NCBI GenBank assembly: GCA_037176885.1
Contig: JAWWNJ010000157.1
Coordinates: 248,001-312,000 of the forward strand
Reading direction: 5' to 3'
Source: Favolaschia claudopus
Lineage: Eukaryota; Basidiomycota; Agaricomycetes; Agaricales; Mycenaceae
Length of the DNA stretch: 64,000 nt
This document shows positions 45,348 through 57,200 of the stretch, one piece after another. The notes under the pieces are model-generated. The model had not been told where the DNA came from, searched no databases, and worked only from the letters and a program-made list of their open reading frames with translations. The position numbers were made by a program, and so were the translations under genes. Positions within the stretch are counted from its first letter, which is position 1; every line of letters begins with the position of its first letter.

Positions 45348-46173
45348 GGTTTGGAAATTACCGTGTTTTATCACCTCGGCAGCGGAAAGTTGCAACCGGC
45401 AGCCACTGCGGCTCTCACGGCGCGATGCCGATGCTATTTGGCTGTGATGTGACAGTGACTGTCACTCACTCTCTCCCAACGACCACCACCTTGCTTCAAG
45501 AAACAGATAGAATGTTCAACCCGATTTCAACCCTTCAAGCGCTAGGCGTCGACGGGCGTCTGTGTTAAGAAAATCTCTACTCTAGTCATACCGTCCCTAA
45601 ACCTCACTTGCCACTCACTGCGCCACAGTCGAAAGTACATTTTGGAAGAACGGCTCTGGGAACCCCAACTGTCTAGAACTTGAACATCACATCGTTCATG
45701 CTTCAGCTTCAGCATATCTGCCCCTGGGGTGCCTCACAGCTAAATCAGTGTCGAGTTCTATCTCCGGTACGTGTCGTGAATATACCCAGCCCGATTTCCC
45801 ATTAAATATTCTCATCTTCCTTCAAGTTGTCTCCGCTTTCAGTCGCATGCGCAAATCAGCGGACCTATCCCATTCCCCGAACGTTTTTGTCGAATATATG
45901 TCGCAAGGATCGCGTCTGAAGTTCGCAAGCACGCGCGTACGATTTATTGCATTGCTAATACCCATCGAATCATGCATCGAGTCAACTCCAGGAACCAGCC
46001 GCCAACTTCAACAGCAAATTGCCGACGCGCGAGTCAAAACTGAACACTCCCTCTGACGTCGGCGTGTCAGCTGTATCACTTGTGTATCACTCACTTGCTT
46101 GATCTCCGCCCTACCTTCCTCTTTATAACCCCACCGCCTTCAGTTAGTCAGGGTAGCCAGCGTCGCAATTGCA
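45348..46173. other. Intergenic region
   Basis: No gene supported. It contains GTGATGTGACAGTGACTGTC near 45437, similar to 40842. Confidence 0.45.
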
Positions 46174-46981
46174 ATGTCCCGCTTGCTCAGACTGTCAATC
46201 ACGTTCACCTCACTGCTTGCTTGCGCTACCCTTGTCGTCGGCGAAGACTTGGCAAATTGCGGCTTCGGAGTGCAATACTATCCTTCTCAGGTTCGCCATC
46301 TTACCCTAATCCTCAAGTCTTTCTTACTTGATTGTTGAATTAATTCATATAACAGTACACCTGTCAAGACGATAACTTCCTGTGTCCCATAATTGACGGA
46401 GACTATTACCTCAGATGCGGAGACGATACTTGCTACTCGACCAAACAGTATAGGTAGGCATTCCTTCATTTTCTTCAATTGTGTTTCGTCTATTTATTCA
46501 TTGGTTTCGTTCCTGTTTCTGTAGCTGCGCTACCAAGACCCTGCAACCGTTCTCACCAACCGGAACGAACCCTCCGCAGAACTGCTCTGGATCCCCGTTT
46601 GACCCTTCCATAGTACGATTCATCGATTACTCCTTTCTAAAATCAGAAAAAGAATCACCCAATATCCACACAGACCGTCTGCATCAGCGGCTTCCAAATC
46701 TGCTCCATCGTCAACGGGATCCCGTTCATGAGGTGCGGTGACGAATGTTACGAACCGTCGAAACAACGGTGAGTTCAGCGTTAATCCTTTACTTTCACGA
46801 AGCTGATACGATGCCTCATAATCACAGTTGCGCTCTCGGGCTCCTGTATGCGGTTGGCACCCGCGCACCGACTTGTATACCGGAATTCGGACCGGATGAA
46901 TTTTGCAATTATTATGGATGTGAGTTGCCGCCGTGTTGCCCTGGGTTGTTTGGGAGTGGGGGAAAGTGCAGAGCGTTTTGA
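46174..46981 (+). CDS. Secreted cysteine-rich protein with two similar modules
   Basis: Five exons (46174-46290, 46356-46453, 46525-46612, 46674-46768, 46828-46981) give 183 aa. The N-terminus MSRLLRLSITFTSLLACAT is a signal peptide. Two modules of about 35 residues repeat: CQDDNFLCPIIDGDYYLRCG ... CYSTKQYSC and CISGFQICSIVNGIPFMRCG ... CYEPSKQRC. Each holds six Cys in matching positions and spans equivalent exons. A Cys-rich tail (CNYYGCELPPCCPG) closes the protein. I do not recognise the family; size, signal and even Cys count fit a small secreted effector-like or wall protein. Confidence 0.75.
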
Positions 46982-47331
46982 ATTGGAATATGATTCGAGC
47001 TGTTCGACTTGAAACGGACACGGACGTCGTTGGTTTCATCAGGACAATGCGGATTTACGCGTAATATAGAACTCGCTGCTGTATAGTGTGGTTTGAACTG
47101 GTGTTTGCCTTTGAAAGAGTGGTCTTTAAAGGGTTCGATGATTTACTGCGCCTTATTGAAATGCATATCCTCAAGTATATCGGTACGCAGGAAGTTGACG
47201 ACTGTGAAAATAAGAGATACTCGATGCATACAGGCGCTTATACATATCCCATTTACAGGTTCCACGAAACAACCCAATTGTTCTCCTTGAAATCCCACTG
47301 CCGTTCATCTACGAGGATAACCACACGTTGA
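46982..47331. other. Short intergenic region
   Basis: No gene seen between the Cys-rich gene and the convergent F-box pseudogene. Confidence 0.5.
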
Positions 47332-48425
47332 TCAACCAAAAGAGCACGCAGGAAAGGAAGTAATCTTACCGAGAGTCACCGAAATCAGACTTTTGCATGC
47401 CGCCGACCACTGCTCCACCATGAGTCGATCTTCAATAACATTCCCACCAACGGCTCCGAAATTTATGCTACGCAGCTGACCAAGCGTTTCCAACGATGCG
47501 GCAATGTTGACCGACTCGTTCGAGGAAATAGGAGACGATGTGCGCGTACAATGATGGAAGACTAGTTCCTGCATATGAGGTAGACAGCCAGCGATTACGT
47601 GCAGAATTTCTCGCTCGTTGGCGTCCATACCCATGACCTCGACGCTGGAGAGCATTTTCATTTCATGCAAGTTGAACAGCACAGCGTGAGCGGCACAAAT
47701 ATCGGGTGGGTAGAGAAGCAATGTAAGGTGCGTGAGGGAGACGTCTGTCAGGTCGAGAGCGGAAAGGAATGCGAAAGACCCCATGATGCTCTGTAGTTTT
47801 GGAAGAGACAAGGGTGTGGAGAACTTCAGGGAGCAGGGTGAGATGAGACCTAGGTCTGTGATGTTTTTATGGCAGTTGAGGAATGATGTTAGAGCTGGAA
47901 GAGCGTGCGACGGAACGAGATATTGAAACACGACGAGTTCCGGGAATTGACCGTGTTCAAGAAGGTGGGTGTAGTCGATGGAGCGTTCAAGAAGAGTGAG
48001 ACTTTCGAGATGGATCATTCGGCAGAGAGTGTGGTTTGTGTGGACCACGAGGCCGGGGTAAACTGTACTATCGGATATTTCTAGTAAGGACAGATAAATG
48101 GAAGCCAGTAATTGCCAGTCACGCTGCTGCTCACGCACGCTTTCTTGTTCATGAAGTGTGCTACGTCAAACTCGCGCACCAGATTCGGTAGGGAAGCTTC
48201 AAAGCTTCGTAAAAGACTACGAGCAAATAACATGAGCCCGGATCTGGTGGAGAGCTTCACGCAGCGGTAGAGCAGAGGCATGGCGATATTTCTCAGCAAT
48301 CGAGAGGTTCGGCAGACGACGGCAAGGTCTGCGGTTGACAGCTCGCTAGCGATGAGGTCAAGAATCTCGTTTGGGAGCCATTTGAAGATACATTTCGCTC
48401 TACTCGCGCTGCGAGTGAGGACCAT
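47332..48425 (-). pseudogene. F-box protein gene with a frameshift
   Basis: Start MVLTRSASRAKCIFKWLPNEILDLIASEL, a clear F-box, then CRTSRLLRNIAMPLLY. The frame is lost at about 48150-48165: the sequence reads REFDVAHFMNKK but the downstream frame needs ...LHEQESVREQQRDWQLL, one base out. No splice pair can repair this (the only GT-AG pair there is 21 nt and does not change phase). Downstream the Leu-rich tail continues intact for about 265 residues to 47332. It is either a young pseudogene or a one-base sequencing error. The upstream region shares a 21-bp element with the next F-box gene. Confidence 0.7.
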
Positions 48426-48476
48426 GGGGGAAGAAAAGAGAAGAGTTACAGTGACGTGTCACATCAGTGCAAGCGG

Positions 48477-48497
48477 GATCAAACGCGCCCATGTGAC
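48477..48497 (-). promoter_or_regulatory. Shared 21-bp element upstream of the F-box pseudogene
   Basis: GATCAAACGCGCCCATGTG plus AC, 52 bp before the start codon, identical to 50806-50826. A GTGACGTGTCAC palindrome lies between it and the gene. Confidence 0.75.
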
Positions 48498-49023
48498 CAT
48501 GTGCGTTTTCCGTAATTTATCGAGGGGGAGATCAAGGGGAGATACAATTTACTCGAAGTGGTCCGGAAGTGATCGTGTACATGTTGAGGTTATTGGCCCA
48601 TGATTGACACATATGTGATAATGGTTTAGAAATTTTAATCCGTCTTGTTCAATTCCGCGTTAGGAGTACCTAGCTCAATGCTCATGAGTACGGATGTTCG
48701 AAATATTCTCGGCCATCCTCTGGTAGGAGCCCCAGGTGCGGGGGCGGAAACGATATCGATGATCATAGCTAGATGGCATCCGGACGAATTCAAGATTAAC
48801 CGTGACGGAATGGATCAAAAACTGAAGCAAAATCGAAACGAGAATTTGGAGGTGGCTATCACGGACCGTGTGAGCTCAAAGCTGTCGCGGTATTACGTTG
48901 GGTTGTTTGGAGGCAGAGACATTTGCTGAGCGTTACTGTAAACGTGTTTGAAGTACGATTGAATTAATTGTATTTGGTGGCGACAGAAATTTACTTAAAA
49001 AGGAAACCGCGACCAAACCGCGA
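48498..49023. other. Intergenic region
   Basis: No gene supported; an 85-codon open frame at 48645-48929 has no features. Confidence 0.45.
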
Positions 49024-50721
49024 CTACTCCGCAGAAGATTCCTCGACACGATAGGCGGCGAAACCGATTGCCACTTCAACTTTATCCACCAATTCCTCCC
49101 ACTCCGACCGCTCGAAATTCAGTGCGCCAAAGTAGTCTCTCACTGTAAGTCTGCCGAGAGTCTTACCCTGAGTGCGATTTCGCGGAAGCAACAACCGTTT
49201 CAGGGCTTCAAAAAACGGCGCAATCTCCTCCAACTCGGGATCGTCCTCCTGCGCTCCATCCGGATCGTGCGCGCGAATGAACGATCGCAGATCAATAGCG
49301 GTGAAGAATAATTTCATCTCCGACGCCGCATCACAGAAATTGGCGCCGCCTGCACCGACGTAAAGCCGTACCGTGTGGAGCGCAGGTAACAACGCGAGCG
49401 TCATTTTCCACGTGGGACGCGAGAATTGAGCTTGGGTGGCGTCGAGGAAGGTGAGGGAGTTGGACGGCAGCGCCTTGAGGACTTTGGATAGAATTTGTCG
49501 AAGAGCGGGGGCGTTTCTGGGATGGCTGTTGATCATGAAGTGGCCGTCCCATTCGTCAAGGGCGGTGCCTTGCTGGGAGTCGAAGTTGGTTGTGAAGCAG
49601 GACACGCTGAAGTGTCCAATGGAACCTGCGGTGAATGGAGCTTGGAGGACGAGGGTTTTGATCAAGGGAGCGCCGGGTGCGCGTAAATGCCGGCGGATGG
49701 GAAGGAGGACGTCGCGGACATGGGAGCCGTTATTGACAGATTGTGTATACAGCTGAAGCTGCGTCGTTGGGGGAAAAACAAGTAGTTTTAACAAGGCTTC
49801 GCATTGTTGGATGAAATCGCGAATGTAGAGGACAGCTAAATGTGAGAGGGTGATCTGCTGAACGCCTTCTGGTGTGTAATCGGCGATCATCATGTCGAGG
49901 TGTAAGGTTTCGAGGCACAGCGAGGATTGCAAGAACTGCACCAGCGTGCTGAACGGGAGCGGACCGTTACCGGCCGGGGGATTGGCTGTGAGCGAAAGAC
50001 TCCTCAGTGGAGGTAAAGTTTCCCACCGCACATTGATGCGTGAGAGGGATAGGTTACAGAGGCGGGGAATGCGATCGAATAGTTCGGATGGGAAGATCGC
50101 TTCTGGAGCCGTGTCGTCTTCTGACTCAGAAGCACGTTCGATTGGATTGAGCACAAGATTCGAGAGGATGGGAAAGTCGAAGTCAGCCATATCCTGCATG
50201 AATGCCAGAACGTATTTCGGGCTACCCCCTATCTCCAAGGTTTGTATTCGTCTAGCATGCTGCAAAACCGTCGGCCCATCAAATTGGTTGTTAAGTCGCG
50301 AGAGCCTGATTGATAGAGGAGCTTCACCCGAGCGAGCAAGTTGGACGCTAAGACAGTTCGACCTGTACTGCCATCCGCCACATATTTTGCTCCACAACGT
50401 CGGAGATGCGAGCATTACCTCGCACCAGTGTTTACAAACAAGCATTAATCGGGTTAACACGAGAAGGGGATTGGGATAAGTGGAAGTGGGATCTTGAACG
50501 CCACTCAGAATCTGAACCAGGATCTCGTTGGGGAGAATTGAGACAGAGGACAGGGCATTGTACTCCCCCTTCAGCAAAGATATCTCCGCATTCAAAATGG
50601 CAAGCTGCTTTGTGATCTCTGCTCGCCGGGAGATGACATAAGAGGCCTGGGATTCCGTCCTAGGTGAATGTCGGGTCAGATTTGTGTTTGAGTTTGAAAT
50701 GAAAGGCGGTAAGGCGTACAT
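49024..50721 (-). CDS. F-box/LRR-type protein, 565 aa, intronless
   Basis: Single exon. Residues about 28-60 form a coiled coil (ISRRAEITKQLAILNAEISLL), followed by the F-box SILPNEILVQILSGVQ and CKHWCEVMLASPTLWSKI, the standard arrangement in agaricomycete coiled-coil F-box proteins. The remaining 440 residues are Leu-rich (LCNLSLSRINVRWETLPPL, LETLHLDMMIADYTPEG). Likely an SCF substrate adaptor; target unknown. It is complete and of normal length. The promoter holds the 21-bp element also found in front of the neighbouring F-box pseudogene. Confidence 0.88.
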   Translation of the reverse strand: MYALPPFISNSNTNLTRHSPRTESQASYVISRRAEITKQLAILNAEISLLKGEYNALSSVSILPNEILVQILSGVQDPTSTYPNPLLVLTRLMLVCKHWCEVMLASPTLWSKICGGWQYRSNCLSVQLARSGEAPLSIRLSRLNNQFDGPTVLQHARRIQTLEIGGSPKYVLAFMQDMADFDFPILSNLVLNPIERASESEDDTAPEAIFPSELFDRIPRLCNLSLSRINVRWETLPPLRSLSLTANPPAGNGPLPFSTLVQFLQSSLCLETLHLDMMIADYTPEGVQQITLSHLAVLYIRDFIQQCEALLKLLVFPPTTQLQLYTQSVNNGSHVRDVLLPIRRHLRAPGAPLIKTLVLQAPFTAGSIGHFSVSCFTTNFDSQQGTALDEWDGHFMINSHPRNAPALRQILSKVLKALPSNSLTFLDATQAQFSRPTWKMTLALLPALHTVRLYVGAGGANFCDAASEMKLFFTAIDLRSFIRAHDPDGAQEDDPELEEIAPFFEALKRLLLPRNRTQGKTLGRLTVRDYFGALNFERSEWEELVDKVEVAIGFAAYRVEESSAE

Positions 50722-50805
50722 TTAGCGACGTTTGTGTTTCTGGTAGTGGTGGGAAAGGAAGAGAAGTGTTACGCGTCACGCCACTTGACGGCGTGGCGTG
50801 GGACA

Positions 50806-50826
50806 GATCAAACGCGCCCATGTGAC
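50806..50826 (-). promoter_or_regulatory. Shared 21-bp element upstream of the 565-aa F-box gene
   Basis: Identical to 48477-48497 and placed 85 bp before the ATG, again with a TTACGCGTCAC-type motif between it and the gene. Confidence 0.75.
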
Positions 50827-51258
50827 TAATTTCTCGTGTCAGCGCCGCCTTTGACGAAGAGATCGATAATATGCAAAGTAGAATCTGATACATTTAGCTC
50901 CCCCCATTCTCTTAGCAGTTAAGAGAGCCGCAGGCCTATGAACGAGTACGTTCGAATCTCGACCCTTGGCTCACTGTACCGAATGCGTACGCGGCTTTTC
51001 GCTCAATTAAGTAATTGGTTTCAGTCTTCTTGTCTCTCAAGCGAGTATCGGATCATCGTCAACATCTTCACCTCTCACTAGCAGCTGAACACATACTTGC
51101 TTCGATTTCAAAATTGAAATCAACTCAAGATTGGATGTTATTTTCGATACAGTAAATGTTAAAAAAAATGCACCGATGTTGTAGATCTCATCAATATTCC
51201 AAGCCCTCTAATTATTATATTGCTCGACTTCGGAGCTACAACAAATACATGACCAGAA
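50827..51258. other. Intergenic region
   Basis: No gene. A tRNA-like T-loop (ACGTTCGAATCTCG at about 50949) is present but no acceptor stem could be paired. Confidence 0.45.
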
Positions 51259-54200
51259 TCAAACCGAAGTGCCTTCCGATGGACCCTTTGCCTCGTTAAA
51301 CAGCTCACCAATCTTGTCGTTCAGCATCTTATCAAGCATTTCGCGTAACTTGTCCTGTGTGATGGTCGGGGCCGCAGCCTTGGGACCGCCAGGGTTGATA
51401 GTATGATCCGGGCCCCCTCCACCTTCAACTCCCTTGTTGTATTCGTCGTCTGGGATGAAGAAATTGGTGGGGAGGGTGGCAGGCATCAATTTCGTTTGAT
51501 CCGGGTCGGCAAGTTGAATCATGTAGCCGAGAATCTGAACGAAAAAATCCAGGTAAGCACGGAGTTGAGATAGAGAGATGCAATATACCTGAGGCCCAGG
51601 TATTTTCACAATGAAACCGTTGGAGTACGACTGGAAGTTACTGGACGTTGAAGTTGAGCTGCTTGAGTGACTGTTGGAATACGAAAAGCAGAGGAGGCCT
51701 CCCGAGGACGCAGCAGACGCGGCGTCGGCTTGTTTAGACTCCGCGCTCGAACTCGAGCTATGCGTGATGCGGATAACAATATCCTTGGCGATGAGGAACG
51801 CGATTGGGAATCCTGGCATGAGACCCGTCACCGGTGTCTCGCCCTTGAGAATGTTGGGCATGGAGTCGGGAGTAGCGCTCGTCCAAGTGATATCGGGATC
51901 AACCTACTCGCAAATTAAATAACCTACCATTCGAAATCAGAACGAAATTCCCATACCTTATAGAATGTCTTTGACTCCTTGAAAAACTGCGGCTGGAACC
52001 AACCACCGCGGTCAACTGTGACCATCGTCACGCGGAGAGCTAGATCAATTGTATCGTCTGTTGCCTTCGCTGTGCTGCTCGACGTAGCGGTGGAACTCGA
52101 TGAGCTTCCGGAGCCTGACGCGAACCAGAGATTGCAAGACCATTGTTGAGACTGAAAACACCAACACATCAGCGTCATGAAATTGATTGAGGAGAAAACG
52201 CACCGAGGCCGACGAATCCGAATTCGTGCTCGCTTCCCTTGACTTCGTATTGCTCGTGAAGGTGATCGTCTGCCAACGACTCCCTCCAGAGCTGCTCTCC
52301 GCCGGCAACTCGATCGGTCCGGTAGGGACAGTTTCAGACGAGTCTGCGATAGTAACCTTCGGATTTACACCCCCAGTACTGGCCGTGAGCGCCTGCCACC
52401 TCGTTTCAAGCTCCTTGAGATCCGCAGAAAGCGATTGAATTTGAAGCGTAATCTGCTGTTGCTGCTGCTTTGTGTCGGTTGCCACCGCTAGAGCCTGTGC
52501 CGCCAACAGTTGAGAAAGCGCACGAGAGGAAGACATCAGCTTGTCTTGTGCTGTTTGAACGGTGTCCATCATCGCTGGAAGGTCGGTTAAGACAGCTTCG
52601 GCGATCTGGACCTTGCTCGAAAGCGTCCTGGTGTCGAGTTTGCCGTAGGCGTCGAGGCAGGTCTTAGCCATGGCGATCACGTTGTTGGAATACGATTGGG
52701 AGAGTGCGCTTTGAGCTGAATCCAAGGCCGTCTGCGCCGCTCGGACTTTGTTCTGGAGGTCGGTGGGATCACCTTTGCTGCCCATTTGAAGCGATACGAG
52801 CTGAGAGGTGAGAGTGTCGAGCTCGTAGGATTTCGCCTGGATCTGCGTCCGGATGATCTCGGGGTTCAGAGTCAGATCTTCGAGAGTGAATGAGGTCGAT
52901 AGCCCAGCGAACCAGTCGAGAGGCGTAAGTTGAACTGGGTAGACCTTCATGCTGCCGTCGAGAGAGGACATCGCGGCCTCCCTGAGTGAATCCTTTGCGT
53001 CCTATACAGAATATGAGTCGGACTAATTCAAGTCATTGACTGACGACGTACCTGTAACGCTTCCGCCGGACTCGCAATATCGAGATAGCCCATATACTGA
53101 CGAATGGTGTGAGAATATCCGCGCACAACAGCGTCAGAGTATTTCGAAGCCAGCTGAGCTTGACGCGTGTCGGTGATGTGGGCAAGCTGACGCGTGAGAT
53201 CATTGAGAGCTCTCTGTGATTCGGGCGTTCCGATGTCCCCCTGCATTTGAATCAGCGTCTCTGATATTTTAAATATATACAGAACAATCAAACGCACCTG
53301 ACTCGCTTGCCTGATCAAACGATCGCGCTCAACCTCCCAATCCTGCTTCGCGTACAAATATTCATTCATCAAGAGTTCGCTCAATTCGATTCGATTGAGC
53401 GTCTCCCCGTTCTTCGTCGATTTGTTGGCGATACCGAACATCATTCCCGCCGGGGGTTTGGTTGCATCGGAGGGATCTGTTCGGAAATAAATTCCTGTTT
53501 AGAGTAGAAAGAAATCATACGACGCACCTGCTGTCGGTGCCGCCGCGCCCGCGCTACTCGTGCTGTCGGCTATCGCCTGCGCAAGGGACTGCTCGCGAGT
53601 CTGTTGGCGTTGCATGATATCGCCAACCCACTGCGTCATCGGAACGTCCTTGATCATCCACTGCCGTATTTGATCTTGCTGCTGCGCGAGGCCATTATCG
53701 ACGTATTTAGGGAGCAGATTATTGAGAAGCTATTAAGCTGGATTAGATCATGGCTTTGCGTGGAGAAAATACTGCGCACCTGTTCATATACGATTGACAA
53801 ATTCGTACCGTTTGGCCCACCAACATTCGGGGCGACGTCGTATAGCTGATCAACGAGGCGAAATTCAGCTTCGTTCACGGCGGTAGGCTTGATGAATTGC
53901 CCATAGACCCCCGCAGAAGACGTATCCCAAGCATACGACGCTTGATCAAGAAACCTGCCCGGGAACTGGAGCGTGAAAATCTGATTCCCACCCGGGCTGA
54001 AGAATTGCTTCAAGTTCGTGACGAGTTCGTGCAGGAATCCAGGCGCCTGAACAGGGGGAGCTGGACCACTGGTCAGCGGTGGATTGTTCTGCGCGCCATG
54101 CGCAGGCCCTGAAGGGCCGCCGGCGTTGGGATCGACAGACTCAGGTGGGTCGGAGTCATTGTACTGGTAATAGGCGAACGGGGTGGGATCGGCTGTGACG

Positions 54201-57200
54201 GGGCCGAAGGCATCTCTCCCATTGAATTCAGGTTTGACTATAAGCTCGGCTCGTGTGTCGATGTGGATTGTAGGATGAGCGGGTCGTGCAGTGACACCGC
54301 GTGCGAGGCGAGGACGTTTCTTCAGATTGTCGATCAGCTCGGTGCGGAGCTTTCGGAGGTCGCTTGGTGAAATCTGATTCCCGTCTTTGAAAACCTTGTT
54401 TCGAAGGTCGCGGAATATGGCACTTTCTAGTTGGTTGAAATCCATTTCTTCCAGTGCTGAATTGAATGTGTATCCCGTAGGCTCTGGCTTATCCGGATAG
54501 ATGAGCTATGAGGACAAAAAATTAGGACCAGGGAATGTTATCAGATAGATTCACGAACGCGGAGCATCGCTAGGTCGGTGGGAGAAGGATACGAATTTAC
54601 CGATGTTTGTTCGCTACTGGCTTTATATAGCCTCCCAGAATATAGCATGACGCTGTGCTTGTCGAACTAGAGGAAATGAGTTGGGCTTTGGGCTCGCGAG
54701 TCTAAGCCATACCGCTGTGCCGACAAGATCTTTCTCAAATTCATCTTTTGTAATATCAATCGGCGTATTGGGAATCGCATGTTCATGATGCAAACCCAGA
54801 GCGTGCCTAAGCGTACAACACATCAGAATTCGCGTAGCCAGAGAGACCAATACAGCATACCCGAGTTCGTGATATAGTGTTTGATCACTCTTCAGCAAGT
54901 CCTCCACTTCAAGGTCAGCGTCTTTGTCCATGGCCTGGTTGTTGATATAGAAAGAAGTGAATTCAGGCAGGTAGTTTGGAGCGTCTGCTGGTTTGGTTGC
55001 GGTCACCTGGGCGCGACCAAATGCCGCCCACCCAACCGTTGTTAAGTCCACGCTCGGTGTCACCGCCTCAGGCTCGGAGGCAGATTTAGACTTCCACTCG
55101 TCCTTGGTTCCGAAGACGATACGAATATTGCACCGATTCAAAGCATCGAGGTTGGGTCGTTTCGGCTGACCAAAATCCCAAGTATGAATGTTGTCGACGA
55201 ATTGGAATGATAGGGATGTGTTGCGGCTATACCATGCCAAAGCATTGCGCACGCGCGTCCGGCGATATTCTGTCGCCTTGTCGGGATTGAGGAAGCCGTA
55301 CGTGATGACGGTGTACGGATCCCACAATTCGCCTGTGTTCCCAAAAAGCGAGCTGATGAATGAAGGGATCCCTCGGATTGCTCCGTGCTGGACCCCGCTT
55401 GGAGCATCTGTACCGCTAACGGTATCCGAAGAATCGACCTCGGAGACCCCACACCACACCGGTTGCTCGACGGGCGCCAGACCGTGGGGAACATTCCAGT
55501 TTTGCGGGGGAAGGAAGCCATCGTCACGGTCGTTTTCACGCTGCTCGCGAGAAGGGAGGAGTTCGGAAGGATTGTATAGAGGTTGATCGCGGCGTGAGAG
55601 TCGTAGACGCGTGGTAAGATTGGTGACTAGCTCAGCACGAAGCTGCGTGAGTGCGTCAGGCACAATGGTGTTGTCTTGACCGATCGCGTCTCGCCGCAGT
55701 CCTAGAAAGCGAGCTTTTTCTTCATTGGTAAACTCCAGATTTGTAAGGGCGTATTCGAATGTCCACCCGTCGGAAGTATCGGGATACAGGAGCTATGAGA
55801 AAATCAGGATGGATCATCGAGGTAGCAAATCGCACGAACGCAAAGTATATCCAAGTCAGTGGACGACGGCCATCCATTGGTGTTGGTTGGATGCGGATTT
55901 GTAGCGGTGTCTTTGTATTCGTAGCCGCTGTATAACATGATGCTGTCCTTGTCGAACTGTGAAGAGTAAGTACGACAGAAAACAATAGACATTTTGATTC
56001 AACCTTGGTGCCCGCCAACGAATTTTGATACCAGTATTTGACTGGGCGAGTCCAGTCCTTGAGTGGCGCATTCGGATGCTCATGTTCATGATGCAGACCC
56101 AGAGCGTGTCTTGAGAAACGATCAGTCGGTCGGAAGTAAAGACGGCGGGGAGAAAAGCAACACTTACCCAATCTCGTGGTATAATGTCCCGTTCCGGTTA
56201 TAGAATTCCAGCTGGTCGAGCTTTTCCTCCTCGGCTTGGTTCATGGGCTGGTCGTTGAGGTACAAACTCGTCCATTTCGGGATGATGTTGACCCAGTAAC
56301 GTGGTTTTGTGGGATCGGGACTGAAAATGACGCGTGGACCTCCCGTATTGATCTGAGTCTTCCCCGGTGCGCCCCACCCCACGATCCACGCGCCTTCTTC
56401 GGGATCGCCGAAGTAGATGCGGATATAGCATCGAGCGCGCGTCGCTTCATCGTTAAAGTCCCAGTTCTCGATGCCCTCGACCAACTGGAACCTCAGCGAC
56501 GTGTTCTGCGAGTAGAGAGCAAACGCGTTCGCCATCCGGTCCCTCCGATATTGGGTGGCTTTGGCGGGGTTCAAGAAACCGTAGGTGATTGTGGTGTAGG
56601 GATCCCAAAGCTCGTCGTTCGGGAGTTTTCTGAAGACGCCTTGAAGGGCGCCACTCGGAGCAGCAGCAACAGTATCGGCAGTGGATACTTCCGGGAAGTC
56701 GACGGGATCTATAGTGGCGCACCAGCCAAGATCTTCGGGACGAGGATGAGCTAAAAGGGAGCTTCAATACAGCGGATTGGTAGGCATGAATGGAAAGTAA
56801 TCACGCGTATCGTCATTCCCATTTTCGGTTCCATCTAGTAGCAACAGATCAATACCGAAAATGACGAAGAAGAAAAAAAAAACATACTGGGATCGACACC
56901 ACGAGCCGGCTGGTCAGGCGAACCCGGAGACGCGAGACGTCCAGACAACAGATACGCATGGAAGATTGCTCGCATCTTGCGAATGTTGCCTTGGGATTGG
57001 GCATCCGCCATCGCTTGCGCAGTCGCAGCATCGACCAACTGAGTCGCAGCGGTGTTCGAATCGTTCGATACCGGATAATTGGCCATCAAATAGCTGAGGT
57101 CTGCCGTAGGAACTCCTTTCGCCTGTGAATCCGGAAGAAGAACGTCGGTTTGTTGGGTGGTAAGTGCGGCGGGGATAGGGTATCTATGCGCGCAGGGATA

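Noticed and set aside
50890..50975. Possible tRNA (T-loop-like ACGTTCGAATC, D-arm-like TTAGCAGTTAAG)
   Set aside because: No acceptor stem or anticodon arm can be paired; probably a degenerate tRNA-like or chance sequence.
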